This document shows positions 35,434-45,216 of a DNA stretch of 64,000 nucleotides, in pieces; the first letter of the stretch is position 1, and the number at the start of each line of letters is the position of its first letter. Under the pieces are notes generated by a model. The model was not told the origin of the DNA and did not search any database. It worked only from the letters and a program-made list of their open reading frames with translations. The DNA comes from Roseinatronobacter thiooxidans (GTDB lineage Bacteria > Pseudomonadota > Alphaproteobacteria > Rhodobacterales > Rhodobacteraceae): NCBI RefSeq assembly GCF_001870675.1, contig NZ_MEHT01000009.1, positions 337,357 to 401,356 on the forward strand, written 5' to 3'. Made by a program: the position numbers and the translations under genes.

Positions 35434-36597
35434 TCACGCAGTACGCGCGGCAAATCTGGTTGCGATCTCTCTTGCCATTTGGTCCATGGACATGATTGTT
35501 TCAAGCGCTTCTACGGCATGAGTAAGGCCAGAATCAGACAAAAGACTGTCAAGTGTGTGCTCGACCAGTCTTGCCATGTCCAAAAACCCAATGCGGCCTG
35601 CGATAAATTCATCCAGTGCCACTTCTTTCGCCGCATTGAACACTGTGCCTGCATGGCCGCGCAGTTCCATCACCTCGCGCGCAAGGCGCAGGGCGGGAAA
35701 GCGGTCTGGGTCAGGTGCTTCAAAATTCAGTTGCGACAGTTGTGCCAGATCAAGCCGCGCAACAGGCAAATGCGCGCGTTCCGGCCAGTTCAGCGCATAG
35801 CCGATAGCGTGGCGCATATCGGCCGCGCCAAGATGCGCCATCAAGGCCCCGTCCCGAAACCCGACCAGCGCATGGACGATGGATTGCGGGTGGACGATGA
35901 CTTCGATCTGATCGGGTTCAAACCCGAAATATTCACGGGTTTCAATAAGTTCCAGCGCCTTGTTAAACATGGTCGCGGAATCGATCGTGATGCGCTGGCC
36001 CATGTCCCATGTCGGGTGCGTGCCAGCCTGCGCCAATGTGGCCGCGGCAAGCTGGTCCTTGCTCCAGCTGCGGAACGGCCCGCCGGATGCGGTGATGATC
36101 ACCCGCTCGACCGCTGTGATATCTTCGCCGGTCAGGGCCTGAAACACAGCCGAATGTTCACTATCAACCGGCAGGATGCGCGCATTGTGCCGTGCTGCTT
36201 CGCGCATCAACAGCGGGCCTGCGGTGACAAGCGATTCCTTGTTGGCCAGCGCCAGTGTCGCGCCCTGCGCCAAGGCGCGAAACCCCGGAGCAAGACCTGC
36301 CGCGCCGACAATCGCAGACATGACCCAATCGGTGGGGCGCTCTGCCGCAGCGATCAGCGCCTCGGTTCCTGCGGCAACTTCTACACCGCTGCCCGATAAC
36401 GCCTCTTTCAAAGCAAGATAGCAGTCGTCATGGGCCGTAACCGCAACTTCAGCCGACAGGCTGCGCGCCTGTTGCGCAAGCCGTTCGACATTGCGCCCGC
36501 CTGTCAGGGCAACTGTCTGGATATCGTCGCGCCGCGAGACCAGATCGAAGGTGCTTTCCCCGATCGATCCGGTCGCGCCAAAAACAGAAACCCGCAT
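35434..36597 (-). CDS. dxr: 1-deoxy-D-xylulose 5-phosphate reductoisomerase
   Basis: Dxr performs the committed second step of the non-mevalonate isoprenoid pathway, with NADPH and a divalent metal. The 387-aa protein has the nucleotide-binding VFGATGSIGESTFDL, ALANKESLVTAG, the metal-ligand region LPVDSEHSAVFQAL and a flexible-loop/substrate site TASGGPFR. It also has TWDMGQRITIDSATMFNKAL. Length is normal. Isoprenoid supply here connects to uppS in the same operon. Confidence 0.97.
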   Translation of the reverse strand: MRVSVFGATGSIGESTFDLVSRRDDIQTVALTGGRNVERLAQQARSLSAEVAVTAHDDCYLALKEALSGSGVEVAAGTEALIAAAERPTDWVMSAIVGAAGLAPGFRALAQGATLALANKESLVTAGPLLMREAARHNARILPVDSEHSAVFQALTGEDITAVERVIITASGGPFRSWSKDQLAAATLAQAGTHPTWDMGQRITIDSATMFNKALELIETREYFGFEPDQIEVIVHPQSIVHALVGFRDGALMAHLGAADMRHAIGYALNWPERAHLPVARLDLAQLSQLNFEAPDPDRFPALRLAREVMELRGHAGTVFNAAKEVALDEFIAGRIGFLDMARLVEHTLDSLLSDSGLTHAVEALETIMSMDQMAREIATRFAARTA

Positions 36598-36607
36598 ATG
36601 TTGCCCG

Positions 36608-37408
36608 TCAGCTCAGAAGCCGGGCAATCACCCCGACTTCGGTCAAAATCAGCATGATCAGCGCCGCCGCGATCATGGCATCGAAACGGTCCATAACCCC
36701 GCCATGGCCGGGAATAAGGGCCGAGCTGTCCTTGACGCCCGCGTGGCGCTTAATCGCGCTTTCCGCAATATCGCCCGCCTGCCCTGCCATCGCCACAAGC
36801 ACCGAGACAGCCACCAGCCCCGCACCCGCACCCAATGCGGGCATGAACGCCGCCCCGATCGCTGCGGCAAGCACCCAGCCCGCCACAGTGCCGGACCATG
36901 TCTTTTTCGGGCTGACGCGCGGCCACAGCTTTGGCCCGCCCAGAAGACGGCCTGCAAAATACCCTGCCACATCCGATCCGATGACAAGCAAAACCAGCCA
37001 TAAAACCCAGACCCAGCCGAAACTGTCCCGCAGCGCAATCAAGCCCAGACCTGCAAACAGGATCAACGCCAGATAGGCCGCGGCAATGCCGCGATCTTTG
37101 GGAAAACGCCACGCCAGCAGGAAAACCGACAGCGCCAGAACCCCCAGCAACCAACCCCCTGCAAGCTGCACCCAGAATACCAGCAGCGCCACCGCCGCTG
37201 TCAGCCCCGCCGCTTCGGCCTTGCCGCGCGGGGCGTCCTTGTCCAGCATCCGCGTCAGTTCCCAGACCATCAACCCGCATAATGCACAGACCAGTACTGT
37301 GAACCACAGCCCCCCTGCCCAGACCGCGGCAATGCCGATTGCCGCCATGGCAACCCCCGACACGCTGCGGTCGCGCAAGTCTGCGAAACTGGGTGACTGG
37401 CCGCTCAC
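36608..37408 (-). CDS. cdsA: Phosphatidate cytidylyltransferase
   Basis: CdsA makes CDP-diacylglycerol from phosphatidic acid and CTP, the precursor of all membrane phospholipids. The 266-aa protein has seven to eight membrane spans. It ends with the family signature around RHAGVKDSSALIPGHGGVMD and RFDAM. It starts with GTG 37408, which overlaps the uppS stop by 4 bp (GTGA). The order uppS-cdsA-dxr-rseP-bamA is the classic proteobacterial envelope cluster. Confidence 0.94.
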   Translation of the reverse strand: MSGQSPSFADLRDRSVSGVAMAAIGIAAVWAGGLWFTVLVCALCGLMVWELTRMLDKDAPRGKAEAAGLTAAVALLVFWVQLAGGWLLGVLALSVFLLAWRFPKDRGIAAAYLALILFAGLGLIALRDSFGWVWVLWLVLLVIGSDVAGYFAGRLLGGPKLWPRVSPKKTWSGTVAGWVLAAAIGAAFMPALGAGAGLVAVSVLVAMAGQAGDIAESAIKRHAGVKDSSALIPGHGGVMDRFDAMIAAALIMLILTEVGVIARLLS

Positions 37409-38148
37409 TTCACGACCCCGCCAAAGCGGCGCTCACGCTCGCCATAAGCCTGAAGGATTGTGTTCATTGTCTGGGGGGTGAAATCCGGCCATAGCACAGG
37501 GGTGAACACATATTCAGAATAGGCCGCCTGCCAAAGCAGAAAATTCGACACGCGCGTTTCACCAGAGGTGCGCACAACCAGATCGGGGTCTGGTAGAAAA
37601 CCAGTGTCCAGATATTTGGAAATCATGGCATCGCTGACCTGTTCCAAAGCCAGCGCCCCAGAGGCCACATCGCGCGCCATCGCCTGTGTGGCGCGCCTAA
37701 TCTCATCGCGCCCCCCGTAATTGATGGCGACAGTCAGATGCACCCTGTCATTGCCCGCAGTCTCTTTCTCGATCCAGTCGAACAATTCGCGCAATTTATT
37801 GTCCAGTCGCGCGCGGTCGCCGATGATGCGCATGCGCACACCTTCGCGGTTCATGCGCCCTGCCTCGCGCTTGATGTAGCGCGCGAACAGGGACATCAGG
37901 CCCATCACCTCTTCGGTGGTGCGTTTCCAGTTCTCGGTCGAAAAGGCATATAGGGTCAGATACTTTATGCCAATATCAGGGCAGGCATCGACCAGTTCGC
38001 GCACACGTTCCGCCCCTTTGCGATGCCCGACCAGACGTGGCCAGCCTCGGTTCGAGGCCCAGCGGCCATTGCCATCCATGATCACCGCGACATGCAGATG
38101 ATTCGAAAGGGCGGGGTCTTCCCCCTGGCCGGGCTGGTCGAATGTCAT
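37405..38148 (-). CDS. uppS: Undecaprenyl diphosphate synthase
   Basis: This is a cis-prenyltransferase that makes the lipid carrier for peptidoglycan and surface polysaccharides. The 247-aa protein has HVAVIMDGNGRWASNRG (catalytic Asp), YLTLYAFSTENWKR and the C-terminal PDLVVRTSGETRVSNFLLWQ with YSEYVFTPVLWPDF. ATG 38148 (MTFDQPGQGEDP) is chosen; the frame extends to 38208 without family similarity. Coupled to cdsA. Confidence 0.96.
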   Translation of the reverse strand: MTFDQPGQGEDPALSNHLHVAVIMDGNGRWASNRGWPRLVGHRKGAERVRELVDACPDIGIKYLTLYAFSTENWKRTTEEVMGLMSLFARYIKREAGRMNREGVRMRIIGDRARLDNKLRELFDWIEKETAGNDRVHLTVAINYGGRDEIRRATQAMARDVASGALALEQVSDAMISKYLDTGFLPDPDLVVRTSGETRVSNFLLWQAAYSEYVFTPVLWPDFTPQTMNTILQAYGERERRFGGVVK

Positions 38149-38173
38149 AACGGTTCCCTCTAGCGGTCCGAGA

Positions 38174-38737
38174 TCAGACCTGCATGATCTCTTCCTGCTT
38201 GCTCTCAAGCGCTTTGTCGACCTTGCCGATATAGCTGTTGGTCAAGTCCTGAATCTCCTCGGACCACAGCTTTTGCTCGTCCTCGCTCATTCCGGCGGCT
38301 TTCGCTTTCTTGATCTGGTCCATCCCGTCGCGGCGCAGGTTGCGCACGGCAACGCGTGCATGTTCGGCATATTGGGCCGCAACCTTTGTCAGCTCGCGGC
38401 GGCGTTCTTCGTTCAGTTCCGGGATCGGCAACATGATGATCGTGCCGTTCAGCTGCGGGTTAATCCCAAGGCCCGATTCGCGGATGGCCTTTTCGACCTT
38501 GCCGACCATCGACTTGTCCCAGACATTCAAAGTCACCATGCGCGGCTCTGGCACGTTGACAGTGCCCACCTGATTGACCGGCGTCATCTGGCCATAGGCA
38601 TCAACCATGATCGGCTCCAGCATGGATGCCGAAGCGCGGCCTGTGCGCAGGGACGCAAATTCGGTTTTCAATGCAGACATTGCCCCGTCCATCCGGCGCT
38701 TGAGGTCGTCCAGATCAATTTCGATTTCATCTGACAT
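38174..38737 (-). CDS. frr: Ribosome recycling factor
   Basis: Frr splits post-termination ribosomes together with EF-G. The 187-aa protein has the three-helix bundle sequence [20 protein letters not shown]. It also has [40 protein letters not shown] and the C-terminal [16 protein letters not shown]. It lies between pyrH and uppS, the conserved order. Confidence 0.97.
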   Translation of the reverse strand: MSDEIEIDLDDLKRRMDGAMSALKTEFASLRTGRASASMLEPIMVDAYGQMTPVNQVGTVNVPEPRMVTLNVWDKSMVGKVEKAIRESGLGINPQLNGTIIMLPIPELNEERRRELTKVAAQYAEHARVAVRNLRRDGMDQIKKAKAAGMSEDEQKLWSEEIQDLTNSYIGKVDKALESKQEEIMQV

Positions 38738-38832
38738 GCTGTATCTTCCTCGTCTTGTGCAGCGTCTTCGCTGGCCCTTTGGGGCTTTCTAGCGCGATGC
38801 TGCTGTTTTTGTAAGCCTCTTGCGTGCCCTGC

Positions 38833-39558
38833 TCAGGCATGGACGCGGGTATATGTCCCCTCACCGCGCACAATGCCGCCAAAGCCACCCGGCTCATCCA
38901 GTGAAAAGACGATCAGCGGCATTTTATTGTCGCGGCATAGCGCAATCGCCGAGGCATCCATGACCTTGAGATTGGCGCGCAGCACTTCGTCATAGCTGAT
39001 ATCGCTGAAGCGCTTGGCGGCCGCATTGGCCTTGGGGTCGCTGTCATAAATTCCATCGACCTGCTTGCCCATGAAGATCGCCTCGCAAGCCATTTCAGAG
39101 GCGCGCAATGCAGCGGCAGTGTCGGTGGTGAAATAAGGGTTGCCGGTGCCCGCGGCAAAGATGCAGACGCGCTTCTTCTCCAGATGGCGCACCGCGCGGC
39201 GGCGAATATAGGGTTCGCACACCTGATCCATAGGGATTGCGCTTATCACGCGGGTATGAACGCCCAGTTCTTCCAGCGCGGTCTGCATGGCCAGCGCATT
39301 CATCACGGTGGCCAGCATGCCCATGTAATCGGCCTGTGTCCGCTCCATCCCCTGCGCCGAGCCTTGCAGCCCGCGAAAGATATTGCCGCCGCCGATCACC
39401 ATGCAAATCTCGACATCCATATCATGGACCGATTTCACCTCTCGCGCGATGCGCTGGACGGTAGGGGGATGCAATCCAAACCCCTGATCCCCCATCAGCG
39501 CCTCTCCCGAGATTTTCAGCATGACGCGCGTGTAAGTGGTTTGGGGGGTGTCCGACAT
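38833..39558 (-). CDS. pyrH: Uridylate kinase
   Basis: PyrH phosphorylates UMP to UDP as a hexamer. The 241-aa protein has [28 protein letters not shown] and [17 protein letters not shown]. It also has [19 protein letters not shown] and a C-terminal [25 protein letters not shown] precedes ATG 39558. It is the first gene of the long minus-strand cluster; its promoter should lie in the 112 bp shared with the divergent miaA. Confidence 0.97.
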   Translation of the reverse strand: MSDTPQTTYTRVMLKISGEALMGDQGFGLHPPTVQRIAREVKSVHDMDVEICMVIGGGNIFRGLQGSAQGMERTQADYMGMLATVMNALAMQTALEELGVHTRVISAIPMDQVCEPYIRRRAVRHLEKKRVCIFAAGTGNPYFTTDTAAALRASEMACEAIFMGKQVDGIYDSDPKANAAAKRFSDISYDEVLRANLKVMDASAIALCRDNKMPLIVFSLDEPGGFGGIVRGEGTYTRVHA

Positions 39559-39670
39559 GGTAATTTCCTTTCCGCAAAGCGCGACAGCCACACCAGATGC
39601 AGCCCACCGCTTTTAACTTGCGACAAAATGTCGGAAAACGCGGGCGGGTTCAATCTGAAAGCAGGGCATC

Positions 39671-40579
39671 ATGGCCAAATTCCCCGATCCTTTGGCGCGC
39701 GCGCTGGACTGGCTGCACACCAGCCCGCCAGACCCGGCGCGGCCGGTCCTGCTGGCAGGGCCAACCGCCAGCGGAAAATCGGCGCTGGCACTGGCTTTGG
39801 CCCGGCACCAAAACCGCGTGATTGTGAATGCCGATGCGTTGCAGGTCTATGATATGTGGCGCGTGCTGTCTGCCCGCCCCGATGCGGCCGATTGTGCGCA
39901 GGTGCCACATTACCTGTATGGAACAGTCACGCGCGATCAGGATTGGTCCGTAGGCCATTGGCTGCGCGCGGTAGAAGGGCTGATGGCGCGGCATGGCAAC
40001 CCCGTTATCGTGGGCGGGACGGGCCTGTATTTTCGCGCGCTGACAGAGGGGCTGGTCGAAATCCCGCCCATCCCGGCGCAAGTGCGGGCCGAGGCCGACA
40101 CCCGCTTGGCAGCCGAAGGGGTGGGGGCACTGTTGCAAGAGCTTGACCCGCACACCCGCGCGCAGATCGACACGCAAAACCCCGCCCGCGTGCAACGCGC
40201 ATGGGAAGTGCTGCATGCCACTGGGACAGGGCTGGCCGACTGGCAGGCCCGCACCCCTCCGCCCCTGCTGCCCGCCCCGCAGGCGACCGCCTTGGTGCTG
40301 CGCCCGCAGGTTGAGTGGCTGAATGCGCGAATCGATTCGCGCTTCGCGGCGATGATGGCGCAAGGCGCGCTGGAAGAAGCCCGCGCCGTGCTACCCCATT
40401 GGCAGCCGCGCGCCCCTTGGGCCAAAGCGATTGGCGCCCCAGAGCTGATCGCGCATCTTCAGGGCCATATATCGCTGCCCCAGGCCCATCTGGCCGCAAC
40501 ACTTGCCACGCGGCAATATGCCAAGCGCCAGCGGACATGGTTTCGCAACCGCATGAAAGACTGGACGATCCTGAGTTGA
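39671..40579 (+). CDS. miaA: tRNA dimethylallyltransferase
   Basis: MiaA adds the isopentenyl group to A37 of tRNAs that read U-starting codons. The 302-aa protein has the P-loop LLAGPTASGKSALALALA, VNADALQVYD, PHYLYGTVT and VGGTGLYFRALTEG. It also has ALVLRPQVEWLNARIDSRF and the C-terminal KRQRTWFRNRM. The N-terminus carries an extra ~25 residues before the P-loop compared with the short form. It uses dimethylallyl diphosphate from the same pathway as dxr. Confidence 0.95.
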   Translation: MAKFPDPLARALDWLHTSPPDPARPVLLAGPTASGKSALALALARHQNRVIVNADALQVYDMWRVLSARPDAADCAQVPHYLYGTVTRDQDWSVGHWLRAVEGLMARHGNPVIVGGTGLYFRALTEGLVEIPPIPAQVRAEADTRLAAEGVGALLQELDPHTRAQIDTQNPARVQRAWEVLHATGTGLADWQARTPPPLLPAPQATALVLRPQVEWLNARIDSRFAAMMAQGALEEARAVLPHWQPRAPWAKAIGAPELIAHLQGHISLPQAHLAATLATRQYAKRQRTWFRNRMKDWTILS

Positions 40580-40696
40580 GAGAGTCACCAAATTGCAACG
40601 CCTACCCCAAATGGTGATAAAACTCACAACCGCGTGACTGAAATCTCTTTTCCCGTTCCGGTCTTGGCATATTCTTTGCTGTTGAACGGGGGGCGC

Positions 40697-41536
40697 ATGA
40701 CACAGATAATTCCTGACCAACAGACACGACCGAAACTTGTGCAGATCAGCAAGCTTGCCGCAGCGCCAAAGTGGCAACTGGAAACCATGCGCGCCTTGCG
40801 AGAACCTTTATTCCTCTGGGTGACCCACGGACAGGGCCGAATCGCGATTGGTCCCAGAACGCGCGGTTTTCATCCGCATAATGCCATTTTCATTCCGGCC
40901 GGCACGCTGCACGGGTTTCAGGCGATGACCCGCGTTCAGGGGACAGCGATTTATTTTGGAACCACGCACGGGCTGGAGCTGCCCCAAACCCCGCTACACT
41001 TGCGGTTGCGCGATGCAGGCCAGCATGCCGAAGTGTCGCAGCTGGTGGATTTTGTGCAACGCGAAGTCGATGGCAAGCGCCCGAAGGCCGCCCAAGCCGC
41101 GTATCACCAGTTGGGCCTGTTGGCGATCTGGCTGGACAGGCATCATGCGGCACATCAGGGCGAAAACGGGGGCGATCTGACACAGCTGAATGCCAATGAG
41201 CGGCTGGTTGCACGCTATGCGACCCTGATCGAGCGTGAATTCGGCTCTGCACTGAATGTCAATGATTACGCCACCGCCCTTGGCGTGACCCCCACCCATC
41301 TGACGCGCGCCTGCCGCGCCAGTTGCGGACACACTGCGCTGGATATGTTGCAACTCCGCCGCCTGTATGAAGCGCGGCGGCTGTTGATGGAAACCGACAC
41401 GCCAGTGCAAGACATTGCGCGCAATCTTGGCTTTTCGACGCCCAGCTATTTCTCACGCGCTTTCGCAAAGAAAATCGGGCAGCCCCCGTCAAGCTATCGC
41501 AAGCAACACGAGGCAAAGCCAAGATTGACGCATTGA
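40697..41536 (+). CDS. AraC-family transcriptional regulator
   Basis: A 279-aa regulator. The N-terminal ~120 residues form a cupin-like sensing domain (WVTHGQGRIAIGPRTRGFHP, IFIPAGTLHGFQA). The C-terminal ~100 residues carry two helix-turn-helix units (VNDYATALGVTPTHLTRACR and VQDIARNLGFSTPSYFSRAF), ending KKIGQPPSSYRKQ. ATG 40697 follows a GGGGGGCGC stretch; a GTG at 40634 is a weaker alternative. No metabolic genes adjoin it, so its target is unknown. Confidence 0.88.
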   Translation: MTQIIPDQQTRPKLVQISKLAAAPKWQLETMRALREPLFLWVTHGQGRIAIGPRTRGFHPHNAIFIPAGTLHGFQAMTRVQGTAIYFGTTHGLELPQTPLHLRLRDAGQHAEVSQLVDFVQREVDGKRPKAAQAAYHQLGLLAIWLDRHHAAHQGENGGDLTQLNANERLVARYATLIEREFGSALNVNDYATALGVTPTHLTRACRASCGHTALDMLQLRRLYEARRLLMETDTPVQDIARNLGFSTPSYFSRAFAKKIGQPPSSYRKQHEAKPRLTH

Positions 41537-41537
41537 C

Positions 41538-41556
41538 CCGCGCTGTGGCAGCGCGG
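41538..41556. terminator. Hairpin between the AraC-type and DUF2256 genes
   Basis: CCGCGCTG (41538-41545), loop TGG, CAGCGCGG (41549-41556): a perfect 8-bp stem in the 25-bp gap between convergent stop codons. No T tract is seen. Confidence 0.6.
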
Positions 41557-41561
41557 CGGGC

Positions 41562-41723
41562 CTATGGTTTGGGCTGTGTCTTGCGCGCCTCTGTGCGGCA
41601 CCGCTCAGAGCAATAGCGCACTTCTTCCCAGACCCGCGCCCATTTCTTGCGCCACGCAAAAGGCCTGCCACAGGTGACGCAGATTTTCTCTGCCAGATCG
41701 CCTTTGCGGCGCATTTTGGGCAT
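41562..41723 (-). CDS. DUF2256 domain-containing protein
   Basis: A 53-aa basic protein (MPKMRRKGDLAEKICVTCGR) with two Cys pairs, CVTC and YCSERC, and the conserved PFAWRKKWARVWEEVRYC. This fits DUF2256, a small putative zinc-binding family often found near cryptochrome/photolyase genes in other genomes, though none is seen here. The start at 41723 gives the family length; a frame to 41798 is less likely. Confidence 0.85.
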   Translation of the reverse strand: MPKMRRKGDLAEKICVTCGRPFAWRKKWARVWEEVRYCSERCRTEARKTQPKP

Positions 41724-41758
41724 CAGATGCGATGCCCTGCTACTGCACGGCGATGCAT

Positions 41759-43171
41759 TTAATCGCCATCGCGCACAGTCATTTGCCCATCTTCCCAATC
41801 GCCGGACAGAACCTCGCCCGTCGCATAGCGCAGCACGCCGCGGCCATGGCGCTGGCCGTTGCGGAATTCCCCTTCATAGACATCGCCAGTGGAATAGGTG
41901 GCCGTTCCCGTGCCGGTAATCTGGCCGCCGGACCATTCGCCCTCATAGACGAAGCCATCTGCCAGCTCGATCCGCCCCTGCCCTTCGCGCGCGCCTTCAG
42001 TAAACTGGCCCCGATACACCGACCCGTCAGGATAGGTCATCTCGCCCTGACCGTGCAATTCACCCCCCGCAAACATACCCGTATAGATGCGCCCGTCAGC
42101 ATAGGTCATAACGCCCTGCCCTTCGGACAAGCCTTGCACGAAGCCCCCTTCAAACACAGCGCCATCGGCAAACACCGCACGCCCCTGCCCGTGAAACTGC
42201 CCTTCCGACCATTCACCATCATAGGTGCTGCCGTCCGCATAGGTGATTGTGCCGGTTCCATCCGGCAAGCCCGCCCGAAACTGGCCTGTATAGACCGAGC
42301 CATCGGGCTGCTGCAGCACGCCCTCGCCCTCGATCTGGCCTGCAACCCATGTCCCCTCGTACAGATAGCCATCCGGCCCGCTTAGCCGCCCCGGCCCGTC
42401 GCGCATGTCATTGACAAATGTCCCCTCGAACACCAGCCCATCGGCCTGTGTGACTTGCCCCGCGCCATCGCGCAGCCCCGCACGGAAGCTGCCCGAATAC
42501 ACATCGCCATTGGCCTGACGCAATTCGCCCGTGCCATGTAACTGGCCGTTCTGCCATGTGCCTTCATAGCGCAGGCCGTCAGGGTTGGTCAGAATCCCTG
42601 TGCCATGGCGCTGGTCGGCCAGCATTTCGCCCTCATAGACTGTTTCATCAGGATATGTGATGCGCCCCGGCCCTTCGCGCAGCCCGTCAACCCACGCGCC
42701 CTCATAGCGGTAGCCATCCGGCCGCGTCAAAACGCCCTCGCCATGCGGTTGCCCGTCAATGAAGCTGCCAACATAGACCGAGTCATTGGTAAAGCGCCGC
42801 TCGCCCTGCCCCTCGATGCGCCCCTCGACCCATGCGCCATTGTAGGTTGAGCCATCTGCGAATGTCATCAAGCCTGTGCCATGCGGGCGGCCCGCAACGA
42901 ACGCCCCTTCATAGATCGCGCCTGACGGGTAGCGCGCCACCCCAATGCCGCTGATCTCGCCATCCAGCCATTCGCCGGTATATTCAAACCCGTTGGGCAA
43001 ACGATAGGTGCCCTGCCCATGCTGCAAGCCGTCGCGGAACTCGCCCTCATAGATGCCGCCATCTTCATACTGGCGCGTCAACACACCGTCGGTCTGCGCA
43101 AATGCAGGCATGGCGCAACTCAGCCCTACAGCCAGAAACAGCGCGCGAGACAAATCACAGCCTGAGGACAT
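41759..43171 (-). CDS. Exported MORN-repeat protein
   Basis: The 470-aa protein has a signal peptide (ALFLAVGLSCAMPAFA, cut near residue 25). After that it consists almost only of 19 tandem 23-residue MORN units, each with a core like YEGEW/YTGQF followed by DG..HGQG and Y.dG. The array runs from about residue 36 to the C-terminus with a short charged tail. MORN arrays form elongated beta-sheets that bind proteins or lipids. No enzyme domain is attached. An AGGGAGA site precedes ATG 43171. Its periplasmic or surface role is unknown. Confidence 0.9.
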   Translation of the reverse strand: MSSGCDLSRALFLAVGLSCAMPAFAQTDGVLTRQYEDGGIYEGEFRDGLQHGQGTYRLPNGFEYTGEWLDGEISGIGVARYPSGAIYEGAFVAGRPHGTGLMTFADGSTYNGAWVEGRIEGQGERRFTNDSVYVGSFIDGQPHGEGVLTRPDGYRYEGAWVDGLREGPGRITYPDETVYEGEMLADQRHGTGILTNPDGLRYEGTWQNGQLHGTGELRQANGDVYSGSFRAGLRDGAGQVTQADGLVFEGTFVNDMRDGPGRLSGPDGYLYEGTWVAGQIEGEGVLQQPDGSVYTGQFRAGLPDGTGTITYADGSTYDGEWSEGQFHGQGRAVFADGAVFEGGFVQGLSEGQGVMTYADGRIYTGMFAGGELHGQGEMTYPDGSVYRGQFTEGAREGQGRIELADGFVYEGEWSGGQITGTGTATYSTGDVYEGEFRNGQRHGRGVLRYATGEVLSGDWEDGQMTVRDGD

Positions 43172-43368
43172 AACGCAGATCTCCCTGTAGTTTCGCCCTG
43201 AACCTATTGCGGGGCGCACGGGCTGGCAAGACCTTTGGGACTGCATTGGCCCGCACCGTGTCACGCGTGCGCGGTTTCGTTCCATCACATTGGGCTGAAA
43301 GCGCCTCTTTCCTTGCACGACCAGCGTGATATGTGGGGCCGAATGCTGCCGCGCGAAGGCCCTTTGAC

Positions 43369-45030
43369 ATGTCCGATCGTTTCCGCCTGACCCTTGCCCA
43401 ACTGAACCCGACCCTTGGCGACATCGCGGGGAACGCCGCCAAGGCGCGCCATGCATGGGCCACAGCCAAGGCCGAAGGCGCCGATATGGTGGCGCTGCCA
43501 GAAATGTTCCTGTCAGGCTATCAGACGCAGGATCTGGTCTGGCGGCCTGCATTTCAGGCTGATCTGCGCGAGGCGCTGGATGCACTGGCGCGCGACTGTG
43601 CACAGGGGCCAGCCCTTGGTATAGGTGTGCCGCTGGTCGAGGGGGGGGCGCTGTTCAACTGCTGGGCAGTTCTGTCCGATGGCCGCATTTCCGCCGTGAT
43701 CCGCAAGCACCACCTGCCCAATACATCGGTCTTCGATGAAAAGCGGCTGTTTCACGCGGGCGAGATTTCCGGCCCCTACCGTCTTGGCCCGATCCGCATC
43801 GGCTCGCCCATCTGCGAAGATGCGTGGCTGGAAGATGTGGCCGAGGCGCAGGCGGAATCGGGCGCCGAGATGCTGCTTGTCCCCAATGGCTCGCCCTATG
43901 CACGCGAAAGGTATGACACCCGCATGTCCCACATGGTGGCGCGTGTGGTCGAAACGGGCCTGCCGCTGGTCTATCTCAACCTTGTGGGGGGACAGGATGA
44001 TCAGGTTTTTGACGGTGCCAGTTTCGTGCTGAACCCCGGGGCCAAGCTGGCGCTGCAACTGCCTGCCCATGAAGAGGCCATCGCCACACTGGATTTCACC
44101 CGCACGCAAGATGGCTGGCGCGCAGAAACCGGCGCGCGCGCGCATCTGCCCGATACTTGGGAACAGGATTACCGCGCAATGGTCGTGGGCCTGCAAGATT
44201 ACTTGGCCAAATCGGGGTTTACCAAGGTGGTGCTGGGGCTGTCGGGCGGGATTGATTCGGCGCTGGTTGCCGTCATTGCCGCAGATGCCATCGGGCCAGA
44301 GAATGTGCATTGCGTGATGCTGCCCTCTGAATACACCTCGCCCCATAGTCTGGAGGATGCAACTGATCTGGCGCAGCGCCTTGGCTGCAAGCTGGATGAG
44401 ATCGGCATTGAAGGGCCGCGCGCCGCAATCGGGGCCGCGCTTGCGCCTGTGTTCTCGGGGCTGGAGGCGGATGTGACAGAAGAAAACATCCAGTCACGCA
44501 TTCGCGGCACGCTGCTGATGGCGCTGTCCAATAAAACGGCTGCGCTGTTGCTGACCACTGGCAACAAATCCGAACTCGCTGTGGGCTATGCCACGATTTA
44601 TGGCGACATGAATGGCGGCTATAATCCGATCAAGGATCTGTACAAGACGCGGGTGTTTGAAACCTGCCGCTGGCGCAATGCCAACCACCGCGACTGGATG
44701 GCCGGTCCTGCCGGCGCAGTGATCCCGCCACGCATCATCGACAAGCCCCCTTCGGCGGAATTGCGCGCCGATCAGCGCGATGATGACAGCCTGCCCCCCT
44801 ATGCGGAACTTGATGCCATTCTGGAAGGGCTGATGGAGCAAGACCTGTCTGTGGCCGAACTTGTGGCGCAAGGCCATGACCGCGCTACGGTCAAAAGGGT
44901 CGAGCATTTGATCTATATCTCGGAATGGAAGCGGCATCAGGCCGCGCCGGGGCCAAGGCTGACCATGCGCGCGCATTGGCTGGACCGGCGCTATCCGCTG
45001 GTCAACCGCTGGCGCGATACGCGCGGATAA
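43369..45030 (+). CDS. nadE: Glutamine-dependent NAD+ synthetase
   Basis: The last step of NAD synthesis, with its own glutaminase. The 553-aa protein has an N-terminal nitrilase-type amidase domain (~1-270). Its catalytic Glu is in VALPEMFLSGYQTQDL, Lys in KHHLPNTSVFDEKRLF and Cys in GSPICEDAWLEDV. The C-terminal synthetase domain has the PP-loop LGLSGGIDSALVAVI, TTGNKSELAVGYATIYGDMN and KDLYKTRV. ATG 43369 (MSDRFRLTLAQLNPT) is chosen over 43333. It is divergent from the MORN gene. Confidence 0.96.
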   Translation: MSDRFRLTLAQLNPTLGDIAGNAAKARHAWATAKAEGADMVALPEMFLSGYQTQDLVWRPAFQADLREALDALARDCAQGPALGIGVPLVEGGALFNCWAVLSDGRISAVIRKHHLPNTSVFDEKRLFHAGEISGPYRLGPIRIGSPICEDAWLEDVAEAQAESGAEMLLVPNGSPYARERYDTRMSHMVARVVETGLPLVYLNLVGGQDDQVFDGASFVLNPGAKLALQLPAHEEAIATLDFTRTQDGWRAETGARAHLPDTWEQDYRAMVVGLQDYLAKSGFTKVVLGLSGGIDSALVAVIAADAIGPENVHCVMLPSEYTSPHSLEDATDLAQRLGCKLDEIGIEGPRAAIGAALAPVFSGLEADVTEENIQSRIRGTLLMALSNKTAALLLTTGNKSELAVGYATIYGDMNGGYNPIKDLYKTRVFETCRWRNANHRDWMAGPAGAVIPPRIIDKPPSAELRADQRDDDSLPPYAELDAILEGLMEQDLSVAELVAQGHDRATVKRVEHLIYISEWKRHQAAPGPRLTMRAHWLDRRYPLVNRWRDTRG

Positions 45031-45216
45031 GCGTGGTCACGCAATCGTTCGGTTTCACATCGCAGACAGCCGCGCTACAATGATTGCGTTGCGGCGGACA
45101 GGGTGCTTTATGGGCTGTCGAAACGCAATGTATGGTGTAGAATAGTGTTTGATTTTGCGATGATCTGCTTAAACCTGACACCAGATCAGGGCAGATATAC
45201 AATGTGGAGAGGCAGA

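Noticed and set aside
34762..36399. 545-codon plus-strand frame opposite rseP and dxr
   Set aside because: Both genes on the other strand have complete catalytic motifs; the frame has no recognisable domain.
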